Shown: positions 1 to 11,720 of the stretch, piece by piece | Numbering within the stretch: the first letter of the stretch is position 1 | Layout of the letters: every line of letters starts with the position of its first letter | Assembly: GCA_025331125.1 (NCBI GenBank) | Contig: JAOALB010000057.1 | Location: 186,001-250,000, forward strand | Length of the DNA stretch: 64,000 bases | From: Mycogone perniciosa | Lineage: Eukaryota; Ascomycota; Sordariomycetes; Hypocreales; Hypocreaceae | Direction: 5' to 3' | The notes under the pieces: model-generated | Told to the model about the DNA's origin: nothing | The model's input: the letters and a program-made list of their open reading frames with translations, nothing else | Database searches by the model: none | Program-made: the position numbers and the translations under genes

Positions 1-1
1 G

Positions 2-1198
2 CCTGTCGGGTCTATCCTCGAGGCTGCTCACCTCGCTGGCTACAAAACTGGACTGGTAGTAACCTCGCGCATTACCCATGCCACTCCCGGAGGCTATAGC
101 GCCCACGTCCTCCACCGCGACTCGGAGAACGAGATTGCTTCACATCAGATCGGTCATACCCATCCATTGGGCTCTGTCGTCGATCTAGTCATGGGCGGCG
201 GTCGCCAGCACTATCTCCCTACCAGCAAAGGTGGCAAGCGCCGTGATGACATCGACCTCATCAGCTGGGCAAAGGGCAAGGGGTATACATACGCCGAGAA
301 CAAGGCTGAACTTAACAAGCAGACTGGGAACGGCAAGCTCCCTTTGCCTTTTCTCAGCCTGTTTGCGTCTAACCATTTGGCCTATGAACTCGACCGCAAT
401 CCCGAAAAGGAGCCCTCGCTTCTCGAAATGGTCAAGGTTGCTCTGTCAACTCTCGAAGCTGCCACGGCCAATTCCCACAAAGGCTACTTCATCATGATCG
501 AAGCATCTCGTGTTGATCATGCCGCCCACGACAACGATGCTGCTGCCCACGTCCACGAGGTTCTCATGTACAACAGCGTCATGGCATATGTCAAGGACTT
601 CATCAGCAAGCATCCTAATACCCAGATGCTTTCCGCTGCCGATCATGAGACAGGCGGTCTCACTCTCATGGGTAACTACAACCCGACCGTCTTGAAGAAG
701 GCACAGCACTCGGGAGAGTACCTGATGGACTTGTTCTCCAAATACAAGGGCGACAAAGGGGCATACCTCAGGGACCATATTTTGCCTCAATACGGCCTCA
801 CCAACTCCACTGACGCTGACGTTAACTCATTTCTTTCTATATTGGAAAGCGAGGGCGACAAAGTCATGGCTAGGGCAATTGTCCACACCCTGAGTGCAGA
901 GGGTGGTCTTCACTGGTCAACTGGCGGACACACAGCCGCCGATGTGCTCCTCCACGGCTTCGCTGTGGGTCATCAGTACGATGAGATGAAGCGCCTCATT
1001 GGCTCTAACCAGAACAACATCAACTTGCCCAAATACATCGAGAAAGTCATGGGTCTCAACATGGCCAAAGTGACGGATGCGCTGCGCAAGAATGGTGTTG
1101 ACTGGATAGAGCAGAAGAGACCGGACGCTGTCAAGCGAGATGTCTATCACGGGGGGCATGTGGGAGGAACTTGGATGCAAATGGGCGGATTATATTAA
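2..1198 (+). CDS. Alkaline phosphatase, 3' part (gene runs off the left edge)
   Basis: The open frame is already open at base 2, so the true start lies outside the window; the ATG at 173 is internal. The protein is a metal-dependent alkaline phosphatase that hydrolyses phosphomonoesters; fungal relatives of this type (Pho8) are vacuolar or secreted. Seen in the sequence: TSRITHATPGGYSAH near the start, a family hallmark; MIEASRVDHAAHDND, carrying Glu, Asp and His metal ligands; AADHETGG, the Asp-His pair of the second zinc site; and HTAADVLLHGFA with the last zinc His. The segment with the nucleophilic serine and any membrane anchor or signal peptide is missing because of the edge. The stop is TAA at 1196-1198. 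Family assignment is firm; location in the cell cannot be judged from this part. Confidence 0.94.
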   Translation, partial: PVGSILEAAHLAGYKTGLVVTSRITHATPGGYSAHVLHRDSENEIASHQIGHTHPLGSVVDLVMGGGRQHYLPTSKGGKRRDDIDLISWAKGKGYTYAENKAELNKQTGNGKLPLPFLSLFASNHLAYELDRNPEKEPSLLEMVKVALSTLEAATANSHKGYFIMIEASRVDHAAHDNDAAAHVHEVLMYNSVMAYVKDFISKHPNTQMLSAADHETGGLTLMGNYNPTVLKKAQHSGEYLMDLFSKYKGDKGAYLRDHILPQYGLTNSTDADVNSFLSILESEGDKVMARAIVHTLSAEGGLHWSTGGHTAADVLLHGFAVGHQYDEMKRLIGSNQNNINLPKYIEKVMGLNMAKVTDALRKNGVDWIEQKRPDAVKRDVYHGGHVGGTWMQMGGLY

Positions 1199-1359
1199 GC
1201 AAGCACAATGTTATGTACAGTCTAACAATTAATATGTCCTCATGAGAATCTTGACGGCCAAGTTAATACCTTTAACACAAAGGCACCTCACGTCTTATCG
1301 TTGACCCCCCGCTGGGAACACTCATCCATGCGAAATCATCGTGTTCCAATATCCACTAC

Positions 1360-2208
1360 TCATGTTAATTCGGAGGGCTCTTCGATGTCCTCCCTGTACG
1401 GGGCTTGGGAACCTACTTGAAGATTTGCCGACAATTGACTTGCCTGCGATGCGCTCATATGCCGGCTCCATGAGCGCGTCACTCTCCCACTAGCTGATCT
1501 GTCACCAGCTCGACTTTGTGAGCGTGTTACTCTGTGTCTAGTAGCCAAGTTTGGCTGGCGCTAAGAGGGTCTCCGATTAGCACCACCGGCACGAGAGGAG
1601 AGGCCAACATCAGGATGTTGGACAGGGGCAGGGTGTGTATTTACCTGGATGCAATCAAGGACTTTTTCGCTGGGATAATACGCCATCATAGCGGTGGCAG
1701 TGGGAGGTGGACGAAGCGGAGGTGGAATACTCCGTGTTGCCAAAGTCTTTTTAATGCGGCGAGGAGGAGGAAGATCCAGAAGATCCTCGCTCAATCCAAA
1801 CAACGGCTCCAGAGGCTCAGGGCACCATGTCATAGTATCATGCGTGGTCCTCATCACCTTGCTGTTGTTATTCTTCCGTCTCATGTGGTGTTGGACAAAT
1901 GTGTGCGAAAAGCCCTGGCTTCCCATGAACTGGTTCGGTCTGCCATTGGTGCTGTAAAGGCTGGGCTCTTCATTGGATTGCGGAGGATCTGAGAAAGAAT
2001 GACTTGTATCAGCTGGAATGGGCTGTATGTCCTCGATGAAGTTTGCGAGCTTGGGCGATTGATGACTGTTACTTCGATCTGCCCGCAGGGTGAGACAGGT
2101 TGGGTCTATCATTCTGATATTTGGAGACATATTCGTATCCGTGGTTGAGATAAACCTGGACAATAATAGGGAGACAGATGCTTCACAAAAAAGGTGAGAA
2201 GGGACCAT
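1360..2208 (-). CDS. Hypothetical protein, two exons, about 254 aa
   Basis: I do not recognise this protein. Exon 1 is 2208-1645 and exon 2 is 1560-1360. The 84-nt intron (1644-1561) starts GTAAAT, has GCTAATC about 18 nt before the acceptor and ends CTTAG. Unspliced, the frame would hit a stop right at the acceptor; splicing adds 66 codons. The first part is rich in Pro, Ser and Asn with a basic HMRRKNNN stretch and a proline run (SIPPPLRPPP). The C-terminal exon is Arg/Ser-rich with a repeated RVTRSxSR pattern. No membrane segment or known domain is visible. ATG codons also occur 26 and 31 codons downstream of the chosen start. It lies tail to tail with the phosphatase. The clean intron is the main support for a real gene. 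Confidence 0.5.
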
Positions 2209-2684
2209 GCCTCTATCGAAGTGGTCGGAAGGGCTTTCTTATATTTCATCATGTAAGAGCCAAACGCTTAAACTAACAATGAATCGAATGAAGCACCTTG
2301 GCGATGTCAGTAATAGCCAAAAATAAACTACCGAAGCACTAAAGATAAATGCTAAGAAAGAGATGAAAGTCCTATGCGAGGCACAATCGCTTTGTCTTGG
2401 GACGCTTATTCACGCAAGACTTTGAGCGCACCAACAAAGAGAACAACCGAATCAGAACCTCTTTATTCCTAAATTGTACTTTGTATATAGTGAAAGTGTT
2501 CTTTCAACAATCTCATGTCGCGAGATCAACACCATTGTCCTGTGAGTGGGAAGGCACTGCCAGTGCAACCGAGCCTGACATAATTGCACCTAAAATGGAT
2601 CATCACGTACTTTCTTTCAACATGACATCCAATATCATCCCAATTTCGGATATCCCTAAGTGAAAATCAGTAGACTTAATCATC
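2209..2684. other. Intergenic, nothing recognised
   Basis: AT-rich spacer upstream of the hypothetical gene and of the small decayed gene that follows. The only long frame here (2397-2663) has no family features. Confidence 0.5.
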
Positions 2685-3250
2685 ATGACAACTCCTCAGG
2701 TCGCAGCCGAGCTGGCCAAGTCCCAACCACATACCGCTGGTCCGGGGCCTGTTCAAAATGACGCAGAAGGTATACTATCAACACACGTCTTCCGCACGCT
2801 ACATGCATATCATGGCTATCACCTTCGCGTTTCATCTTCCCGCTATTCGTGGTCAACATGCGCTGAAAAACGACTATAGGAACACCCCAAAGCTTGCGAC
2901 ACAAGCAACGCAATCTTGCCATCATGATGAACGGATCGCCCACAACCACAGACACACCACCTCGTGAAATCAAGGAGCACAGCCATCACCCGGTACGCTA
3001 ACTGCTAGGTATGAATATATATATATTTATATGGGAGCCTTGTACTAAAGTGCTTGGACTCACATTTACTATAAAACTAGGGCGATAATTTTGCGACTGG
3101 AACATAGACACTAGCATCGCTCGCTGCGCAGATCGAGCACCCGCTCAACAAGAAGGACTGGCCGGGAGCAGAAAGAAGAAGCTCTTTGAGGAAATGAGTG
3201 GTTTTGTTCTCAAGCACGGCTTGAAGCAGTCAGCTTGTAGACCTCACTGA
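2685..3250 (+). pseudogene. Small three-exon gene, probably decayed at its 3' end
   Basis: Two introns can be removed in frame: 2770-2879 (GTATAC to CTATAG) and 2993-3080 (GTACGC to ACTAG). Exons 2685-2769, 2880-2992 and 3081-3107 then give a 74-aa protein starting MTTPQVAAELAKSQ and ending in TGT followed by TAG at 3105-3107. The composition is coding-like (PQSLRHKQRNLAIMMNGS, then TPPREIKEHSHHP). Past the TAG the same frame continues as TLASLAAQIEHPLNKKDWPG, and after a one-base shift near 3170 as KKLFEEMSGFVLKHGL to about 3250. I infer a longer ancestral protein broken by a TGG-to-TAG change and a frameshift. It could instead be a genuine 74-aa protein. No family is recognised. Confidence 0.4.
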
Positions 3251-3419
3251 ACCGAGGATCATAGAAACAACATCCGCTTTCGCTGTGCTAATCGTAAACG
3301 TGTGCTCTGCCCAAAAATGCATGTCCTCTCTTTGCCAGCCGTTCCATTCATCCTACCATGAATGCTCTCGCAATTGTCATTTCCATAGTCTCTCTAAATC
3401 CCACCTCGCCCCCCACGGT

Positions 3420-5256
3420 TCAAAATCGCGGAGTGCATTTGAGATGAACCGACCCAACAGGTCGGTTCAAGGCAAGGGCGTTGCCATCATATGCGGGTAA
3501 CTGGTTCTTCGTTGTTGGATTGCCGTATTTGTCGACCAGTTTAAAGTCAAAGTAGGCCATGAATGTGGCAGTGCTGACTGCGATTTCGAGCTTGGCCATC
3601 TGTTCAAGCACGTCAGCATCATCAATGGAAAGATTCTCATGGCATACTGAAATTGAGTTAGAATGGGTGCACATACTCTCATTCCCACTGTCACTTCGTT
3701 AGCAAGAGTTCAACTATCAAGTGTAGAGTAAGGAAAGATGATGGAAACTTACAGCATGGATGCAGTCCCGTCCCCCATCCAACATACCCATGCTTCGACT
3801 TCTTGTCCTCTGCTCTGTCGGGAAGATATCGGCCTGGATCCCACTTGAGAGGGTCCTTGTACATATTTTCATCCATATGGACATCTTCAATGCTATAGAT
3901 CTTATCGCGCAAGAATCGTTAGCCTTGCGTCCCATCGCTTGCGCTCCACATATTGAATGAAGACTTACAGCAAAAGCATTATCTGGAACAACAACACCTG
4001 TGGCGCCAATCACCAGATCCTTGCCGGAGATATTCTTACGAATTGAGGCACCTGGGAGGTTAAGCCGAATGGAGTCCCGCAGGCCGAAGTCAATGAGGGG
4101 GAACTCTGTTTCCCACTCGTCAAGAGTGAGGCGTTGCAAAATTTCGGCGGGAGTTTCATCAGCAGACTCTCGGTGTTTGGCGATCACTTCGTCGACTTGG
4201 GCTTGTACCTGGGCGTACCAATAAGGATCGTTCGCAAGGTAGCAGAGAATCCATGCAGCATGGCCGCCGGTATTAATAAGACCAGCAAACAATCCACCGA
4301 TGATGAACTATGGATAAAACAGCCATCAGCCAAATACGAGTGAAAACGGTATGTGTAACAAGGAGGAACATACCACAGAGATGCCGATATCGCTATCGCC
4401 GTTATCCATCAACTGTTGCATGGCATCATCCTCCCGCCTCCCGGTCTTTCTCCTGTCATTCATAATGCCTCTAAAGATCGACATTAATCTTGCTCCACAC
4501 CACAGCTGATACAGTTTACCAGGGGTAGGGACTGAAGGAAACATGACCCGAACTGCGGAGCTCTTATCCAGCACCTCGTAGATATTGATTGTCTTCGTGA
4601 GGAGCTTCGGATCGTTGGCGATGTCATGAGAGCCAAGGGTGCGGTGTGTCATCTGGTAGACCAGGCGGTACATGAAGTTGAAGGGATCCAGGGGTACAGA
4701 TGTGTCGATTTTCTGGTAGGCATCATTAATGTCGTGGTTGAAGTAGGTCAGGACACCACGCAAGTGTTCTTTCGAGGTGAAGCGCTTAAACAAAGTCATC
4801 AAGTAGGAATTCATATCCTGCCCGAGTAAATAACCAACATCGGGACCAGAGGCAAAGAGGGCTGCGAATCTGTGTCTCCAGTCAGCATGGTTTGTAGTCT
4901 GGGGTTGAACAGAGATATACATACCCTGCATTCAGGTCCAGCCCACGAGTAGTATAAAAGGCCGATCGTGCTGCAGCCCCTGAAAGTGCAACGATGGAAT
5001 GTGCGCCATAGTAGAAGTTGAAGTGCCCATTGGCGCTCCGTTGTTTGCCCTCCCTGAGAAATTCGCCTCTCGCACTGAAGAACTTTAATGAACCGAGGAG
5101 AGGCCAGCCTTTGTCTGTCCACGACGCACCGCCAGGGAGTGGACAGCGATAGGCATTGCGCACCAGGAGGAGGAGGATCGTGGTCGCTACCAGTACGAGG
5201 GCACTAGCAGGCCAGTTCTGAGGAGACGCAAGTGCGGCTATTATAATGCTCACCAT
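3420..5256 (-). CDS. Cytochrome P450 monooxygenase, six exons, 501 aa
   Basis: Exons: 5256-4925, 4869-4374, 4307-3969, 3900-3753, 3687-3677 and 3599-3420; phases match throughout. A hydrophobic N-terminal anchor (ALVLVATTILLLLV) followed by CPLPGG is typical of microsomal P450s. The I-helix reads FAGLINTGGHAAW; the K-helix motif is DSIR instead of the usual ExxR; WDPGRYLPDR matches the PERF region; the heme loop is GWGTGLHPCLGMR with the cysteine ligand. The heme loop is split by introns: HPC ends exon 4, LGMR comes from an 11-nt micro-exon, and MAKLEI opens exon 6. The enzyme would insert oxygen into an unknown substrate with electrons from P450 reductase at the ER. The overall pattern resembles the CYP51/CYP7-like branch, but I cannot name a CYP family. 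The first ATG in frame (5256) is taken as the start. Confidence 0.95.
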
Positions 5257-5280
5257 GTTGGGCGACAACTGTAGCAACAA

Positions 5281-7484
5281 CTGAGATATGTGGGGGGGTG
5301 GATGGCCATTGTCTCGGACGTGGAAGTCATCTGGGGAAGCTTGACAGTTATATATCGCAAGCTATCAACATATTGAAGGCACTGCCCTGTTTGGCCTATG
5401 GCTCTTCGCGTGCTTCGTACTCGTATGTACAATCCTCCGGGAAGATGGCCGCATGTCTCGTAATATGATAGGGTCACAATTGAATGGGCGCGGAGCTTGG
5501 CTGCTACAAGAAGCGGACAGGGGAGCTACATCCTTGACATGACCTCAAAATGCAATCCGCATATATGTACTGAGTACCGGGTACATATGATGCGAGAGAG
5601 AGGAGTTATGTCACAAACTGTGAGAAGCCTCTATGTGCTGGCGTGGCATTGGGTGATTCGATGTTGTGTGTGCATATTCACAGAAGTTGCACAGAATTAC
5701 CTTGTTTGAAGGACCACCATCCGATGTCTGTTGTATAATTTATGTCCTACAGAGCACAAAGCATGGAGTATAGAGTACTCTGTCCAAGATGAATTAACAA
5801 TACCAGGTTTCTACATCAAAAATCTTGATGTGGTGATGGGGAGCTGAGCAAATACGCGTATTCTTGTACTCATTCCTTGTATTGAAGTCAGCCGATGACG
5901 GCCTGTGAAACATTAGTCGTCCTTGCTCTCGGGTTGGCGGATTACTTCCTATCTCCGCTTTCAGTTACTCCATATATCCGCTTTCAGGTAGTGTTACGGA
6001 GTAGTGCTGTGCAAATACGCGTATTCATGCAACAAAAGCTTGGAACCATGTCATGCCGCCTCGGGATACTGACTCCCGAGATGCGGACGGATCGATGTTC
6101 CCGCCTCCGAGGGAAAACTCCCAAAGTATATGTAGCATAGTTAGTGGACACAGCACAGAAAGCTATGTATGAAGGCATATTAGATACTACCCTCACGGAT
6201 TCTGCGTATAATCCGGTCGAGCTGGCATCCAAAACACTCCTCCGCAAGGAAGTGGGGCCCAATACACCAATTCAGTAGAACTGTATTAGTACTACAAGGG
6301 GTTTTAATACGAGTATATTTATATGTGGAAGCGAAGGATGAAAGGATCAATAGCAGGTCTGCAATGTGTATTGTAATAATGCTTGATTCTTCTAAATTTA
6401 TGTGTACAGAAGCCCTCCATAGGTCCTAGAGCGAAGGGTAATTGCATTTATTTCTGTAAATTGCATTTAAATCCATCCAAGGATGAAAATTACTATTTAC
6501 ATTCTCGTACAAAGTATACTATCTCTAATATTTGCACACAGCTTTCAACTACATCCCACCTTTTGCCGATTCCCCACAACCCATTCGCTAAGCCCATTTT
6601 TATACAGTATCTACGGAGGAGTAAACGGGGCAATTGCATGGGGTTAAACAAAACCAAGGTAAAGAAATTTACAGCCTTACACTTACAACCGAGCAGCTCA
6701 CGAGAATCCCCCAAGAATCCACTCCTACACACTAGGTAAATAATAACATAATTGCGCGCGCTTGTTATAAATGTGGTTTCTACAATGAATGTACGAGTAC
6801 GGCGTAGTATTATCTTCCAGTTGCACATAGATACGGAGTAGATACCATACCTACTACTAATACTTCATGCACGCTAAATTTTAGTGGTAGGGCATAGCGA
6901 CGGGAGGGGGTGGGAGATATGTACGAAATACGAGTACGAAATGCTTCGTATGAAATACAGTGCCACGCAAAATGTTTCGAAACTTCCTCTCCCCACTGTA
7001 TGCAAGTAAATAGTCACTCTCTTAAAGATAAAACAGCTTATCTGTTTTCCTATCACAAAATGCTATAATTTGCCAAGGCTGTGAAAGCCTTATCACTTGG
7101 AGGGAACAGGTTTCACTTATACATAGGTAGGTAAATGTAACAACGAGTGTTAATAGGTATGTTGTAGAATATAACACACAGTCTCTTGTTTGTGGGTGCC
7201 AGTCTGAAATACGCTGTCGAACCCGCATCATACCGATGAAGATAGAAATGACGCTTAAAAGCGGTGGACGGACGGGCTCGAGGACATGTCCGATTAATAA
7301 ACCTACATGCACGTCTTCGGCGTTACAGCTTACCACCCTCCGCAGTCCTTGAGGGCTTGTCTCGCGTCATATGTGCAGCCAGAACCGTCACATGGGGTTA
7401 CAACGGAGCGGAGTATACGGAGTAGATGGACACAGACACAACTGCCAACTCAACTCGTAACACCACGTCCTCGGCATCAATCTC
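5281..7484. other. 2.2-kb gene-free AT-rich spacer
   Basis: Only short unsupported frames on both strands. Holds copies of TACGGAGTA (for example about 6833 and 7407) and related TACGAGTA/TACGAAGTA words, the same dispersed motif as in the other spacers. No gene or transposon recognised. Confidence 0.5.
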
Positions 7485-9307
7485 TTATCCGCGAGCTTCA
7501 ACTATCATCTCCACAGCCCTCTCCGCAACTGCATACAGCGTCGCCGTCAAATGGCCACTAAACTGCATCGGCAGCACAGACGCATCCACGACTCGAACAT
7601 TACTCGTCCCATACACCCTCAGCTCTGGACTCACGACCCCTCCGAGTTCTTGGGCCATCATGGCCGCTGTGCCAATCGAATGCGCGTTTGACATCAATCT
7701 CTTGGCTGTGAACCGCTGCCACTGCATTTCTGTCGCATTTGGCGGCAGCTCTGTAGTGTCGGGATTGATCTGTGTCCCGACAGTGGCCCTCATATGTGGC
7801 GTGTTCCAGAACTTCAAGGACAGACGTCCTGTCGCGACTTGAGCTGCGAGGTCAAAGTCTACGGATAGGAACCGTGGGTTGATAGACGGTTTGTTGATGT
7901 CTTTCACGGAACTGAGGTGCACACTTCCTCTAGCAAAGGGTAACAAAATCCAATACACTGAGAGAAGCTCGTTCCCTCCCGCGGTCGACAGAATCTCCGC
8001 AAGTGTCACACCTTTATTGAAGATCAGATCATGCTGAATTCGGAACAAACGCTCAAGCGCTGTGGCGTTCAGATCTCCATTGCTGACCTTTGCTAGCTGT
8101 CTTGCCCAACGGGAGAGACTGGCTCGAGTCGAAGCTGCGACGAATTCCACCTCGCTACCGAACAGATGGGTCGCGTTCACAAACGTGGCGTATGGGCCCC
8201 AGCCAAAGTTGAATTCTTTGCTGGAGAGTGTAAGTCCATTGTTTGGCTGGTCAATCATATTCTCCCCAACGCCGGGGGAGTTGACGACCGTCTTGATGCC
8301 CAATTTCTTCAAGATGCGTGGGTTTCCAATGCCAGAGCCTTCAAGGACTAGTGGTGTTCGCAACGCACCGGCTGAGATAATGACCTCTCTGGTTGCAGTG
8401 AGAGTTCTCCGCTGGTTCCCTGGTGTGAAATACTCTACCCCCGATGCTTCAGGCGTCCTGCCCTTGGATAGAGGCTTCCAGAGAATTCTGGAGACAGTCC
8501 CATTGTACAGCTTCAAGTTCTGTCTGTCTTGAACCGGCCAGTAAAACGCAGTTGCAGAATCCCACCGCACGTTCTTCGCCGGGTCCAAAGTCTGTGGCCA
8601 CATGCTGAATCCCGTCGTGCTGCCGCTGTTCACATCTCTGTTCAAGCCTTGCCCAATGGCTGCCCACGACTTTTTGGCATTGTCGTAGAACGAACCGTTC
8701 AACAATGCTGGGTTGAAGCCCACATGAAGGTCCCCAGACAGCCCATGATACTCCTCCTCGAAGGATGCGCCAACTTGAGTCTGCCAGGGTTCGGGCGGGA
8801 AGAACCTCTCGAGCTTCTTGTAGTACTGCATCATCATGTCCCAATTCCAGCCTGGATTGCCTAGATCCTCCCACGCATCAAATTGAGCCCGGTCGCCACG
8901 AATATAAGTCATGCCTATTACGTTTAGCGTCTATCCTGTGAAGAGCCGTCGTCTATTATACCATTCATTAAGCTCGTGCCTCCAATGCCTCTACCGGCAT
9001 CAAATCTTATAGGTCGGCCATCTGCATTCACCTGCGGTACGCTTGAATAGTTCCAATTGACAGACGTCCCCGACAACCAGATCCATCCAAATGGGTCAGT
9101 GACATTAGGATTATGTCGCTGGTCTGCGCCCGGATCAATGACTGCAACAGTAATGTTGGCATCTCGCGACAAGCGGTTCGCCAGTAGCAGTCCACATGTT
9201 CCAGCTCCGACGATAACGTAGTCGTAAGACTCGGTCGCCGCCACAAGGGAGAGACACGTGAAGGCCAGAAAGAGAGCACTCGTCCAGGTTGGTGCGAGGA
9301 GGCACAT
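7485..9307 (-). CDS. Secreted GMC (FAD-dependent) oxidoreductase, 591 aa
   Basis: Exons 9307-8962 and 8914-7485 are separated by a 47-nt intron with branch GCTAAAC and acceptor AATAG; splicing rejoins GGTSLMN with GMTYIRGD, the GMC signature. The start at 9307 gives a signal-peptide-like N-terminus (TSALFLAFTCLSLVAA) directly before YDYVIVGAGTCG, the FAD-binding Rossmann motif. The C-terminus has HSIGTAAM, NVRVVDASVLP and SGHLTATLYAVAERA, carrying the likely active-site His residues. The family covers aryl-alcohol, glucose, choline and related oxidases or dehydrogenases; substrate and electron acceptor cannot be read from sequence. It lies about 2.2 kb from the P450 on the same strand; a shared pathway is possible but not shown. 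Length is normal for secreted GMC enzymes. Confidence 0.95.
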
Positions 9308-11720
9308 CTTGTCCAGGGAATGTGGAGTGCAGGTCAAAGAGAATCTCGCACTCAACCGTGACCCCGAGAAGCCGCTGTCACATTTATAATCAGCTCTGTC
9401 AGCCTCGTCCCCCTGCTCATAGTCAGAGCAGGTGGCACAACATCCAATCGCGCCTTCAGATCCCCCAGAAAGTCGTAGAGGCCCCACAATCTTGGCAAGG
9501 TCAGACTGCAACAGTTCGCGAGATAGGATGTTGATCTCTCGGCCCAATTAGGGCGTATTAGTACGGAGTACATACTGCAGAAATCGGTCCGGAGAGCTGC
9601 ATGAGTAGCAGGAGGAGCTGAATAATGACCCTTGTCCGCCCATGGCATGTAAGACATTCCCTTTCCGGGACGTCCCGAGATACTAGGGGGGATAGTTGGA
9701 TCTTTGAGTCTTGAGAGCCTGTGAGATCTTAGCTTCGGAACATCTAGAACGGAGTCGGTATCCATATCCACAGGAGTATCCCAGAAATACGGAGTAATTC
9801 CGTACAATATAGTCGCACCAAGCGCCGGCATGGAAGCCAAAACAGCATTTCTATCCACTGGCTTCTCCGACTGCAAGCGGTTTCACCAGTAGAAACACAA
9901 GCCGAATTAAAGTGGACTCGGCATGATGTTTCGCTGCTTGGCCAGGACTAGGTAAACCGGAGCACATGGTCAGGCCAAGAATCACAAACGCGATACTCGG
10001 TAATTTCAAGGTATAAAATCAAGATGCTGAAGATGAAGAGAAAAACTGCAACGGCGAGAAAGTATTCTTGAGGAAGCGAAAGGGGTTCCATTGCAAGTTC
10101 TTCAATGATAGGCAACGGCTGCAATTCGCGCCCGACAAATTGGAATAGGTAAAAGAAGAATTGTATTTTTTTTTACCTTGGGAAGATGAAACATGAGGGC
10201 AGGCACTTTGTAGATGCTTTTATAATTTCCTATGTGGGGAGAAGAGTTCCATGAAGGTTTTGGGCTACGCTGCCAATTTTGCAATCAATGACACAATGCA
10301 TTGCTTTTACAAAGTACTTGCCTTTGGTCTGCAGGATCTCGAATGTCGGTCCCTAATACGAAGTAATCAGCCACGACTATTTACGAGCAGTCTATCAGAT
10401 TTTTTTGGAATATTCACGGCTATTACATGTGGTACCATCGATTCATTTAACATGGCTACAGCCAATACTTTATCCCAATGAGTCTGAGCTCCATCTAGAT
10501 GGCGCCGTCAAACGAAATTATTTTCCTCTCAGTCAAAGCTTATTTAATGATTACTCCCTAGGTAGGCCCGAAGGAGCGTATGGATAATCTAGTACGTGTA
10601 TAAACAGTAACCGCTTACATATCCAAGGCGAGATCAAATCAGTTTTTGAGATATATTCACCCACTTAAGCATGCAATCGCAGTGCTCGCTCCTTTTCCAA
10701 TCTACTTCAATGATTTTATCCCGTTACCCACTATACTATTATATTCAGCTTTATTATTGATGTTATAACTAGATTCCAGTTCGATATAATAGAATCCCCT
10801 GTCTGCCATGTCCCAGTCTCCTGCATCAGAGAGTTCGTTTCCCACTTCCCTGGTTAGTCTTGGAATCCATGGTTCGACTGGAAGATTAGATAAGAGACTT
10901 CTTGTAATATTCGACGAGTAATTACGTCCCGTTATGACTCTGGAACTATTTCCTCCAAGCTGGATAATATATAGCTGCGCATCACTCCTTGCCTCCTTTT
11001 TTATCCTCCCCTGACAAGATATTACATATCAATGGATGAAAGCAGGTGTATTAACCCATCGGGGCCAATTATGTGCTAATAACTTTTCATTTTGTAACCT
11101 GCTACAGGCAAACGTAGTAGTTCTTGCAATACATTTCTAGTCGATTACAAAAGTGTAGTATTGGGTAACGATTCCTTTCAGTAGCAATGCCGAGGATGGG
11201 TAAAAACAAGTCTGATACGAAACGTAGGATTAAAAATAGTATAGATATACTTCAATGCATATATATACGTATTAGAGGCAGAAACGCGTCTACAAATCTA
11301 TTGTTGGGAAATGCACCACTACGGAGATCCCAGACCATATCTCTAATCATACTTTACTGTCCTTCAAGTAAAACTCATTCCAAACCCTGCAAATCTACAT
11401 TATTAAAACGAAATTAGTATTTAGTGACCAAGCCTATTATTGGAACTATCGGCATTAAAGGGTAATGCACATTTAAGGGTTCGTATAAGGATGGCGGTGC
11501 ATTAGTTAGGAGTACTAGTCAGGTAGATATATTTAAGCGTAACTACTCCGTCAAGAAGTATCTAGTAATTGAAGACGAATACGGTGGTATCATATTATTA
11601 TAATTCCTGCCCCTGATATACCTTGGCAAAAGTTCATTACACGTCGATTGACCCAACTCTCATCGTTCCCAACACCCACTAAACGCCTGGCAAAAGAGAA
11701 TCCAGCTCTTCTGCCCTTGG
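9308..11720. other. 2.4-kb spacer; right half strongly AT-rich
   Basis: The first 600 bp is the upstream region of the GMC gene and carries TACGGAGTA near 9558 and 9790. From about 10,100 to 11,640 the DNA is AT-rich with frequent TA steps and no credible coding sequence. It may be old repeat-derived DNA altered by RIP, but no transposon domain is readable. Confidence 0.45.

Noticed and set aside
9352..9876. 174-codon minus-strand frame upstream of the GMC gene
   Set aside because: No domain, it overlaps the GMC start region and contains TACGGAGTA copies typical of intergenic DNA.
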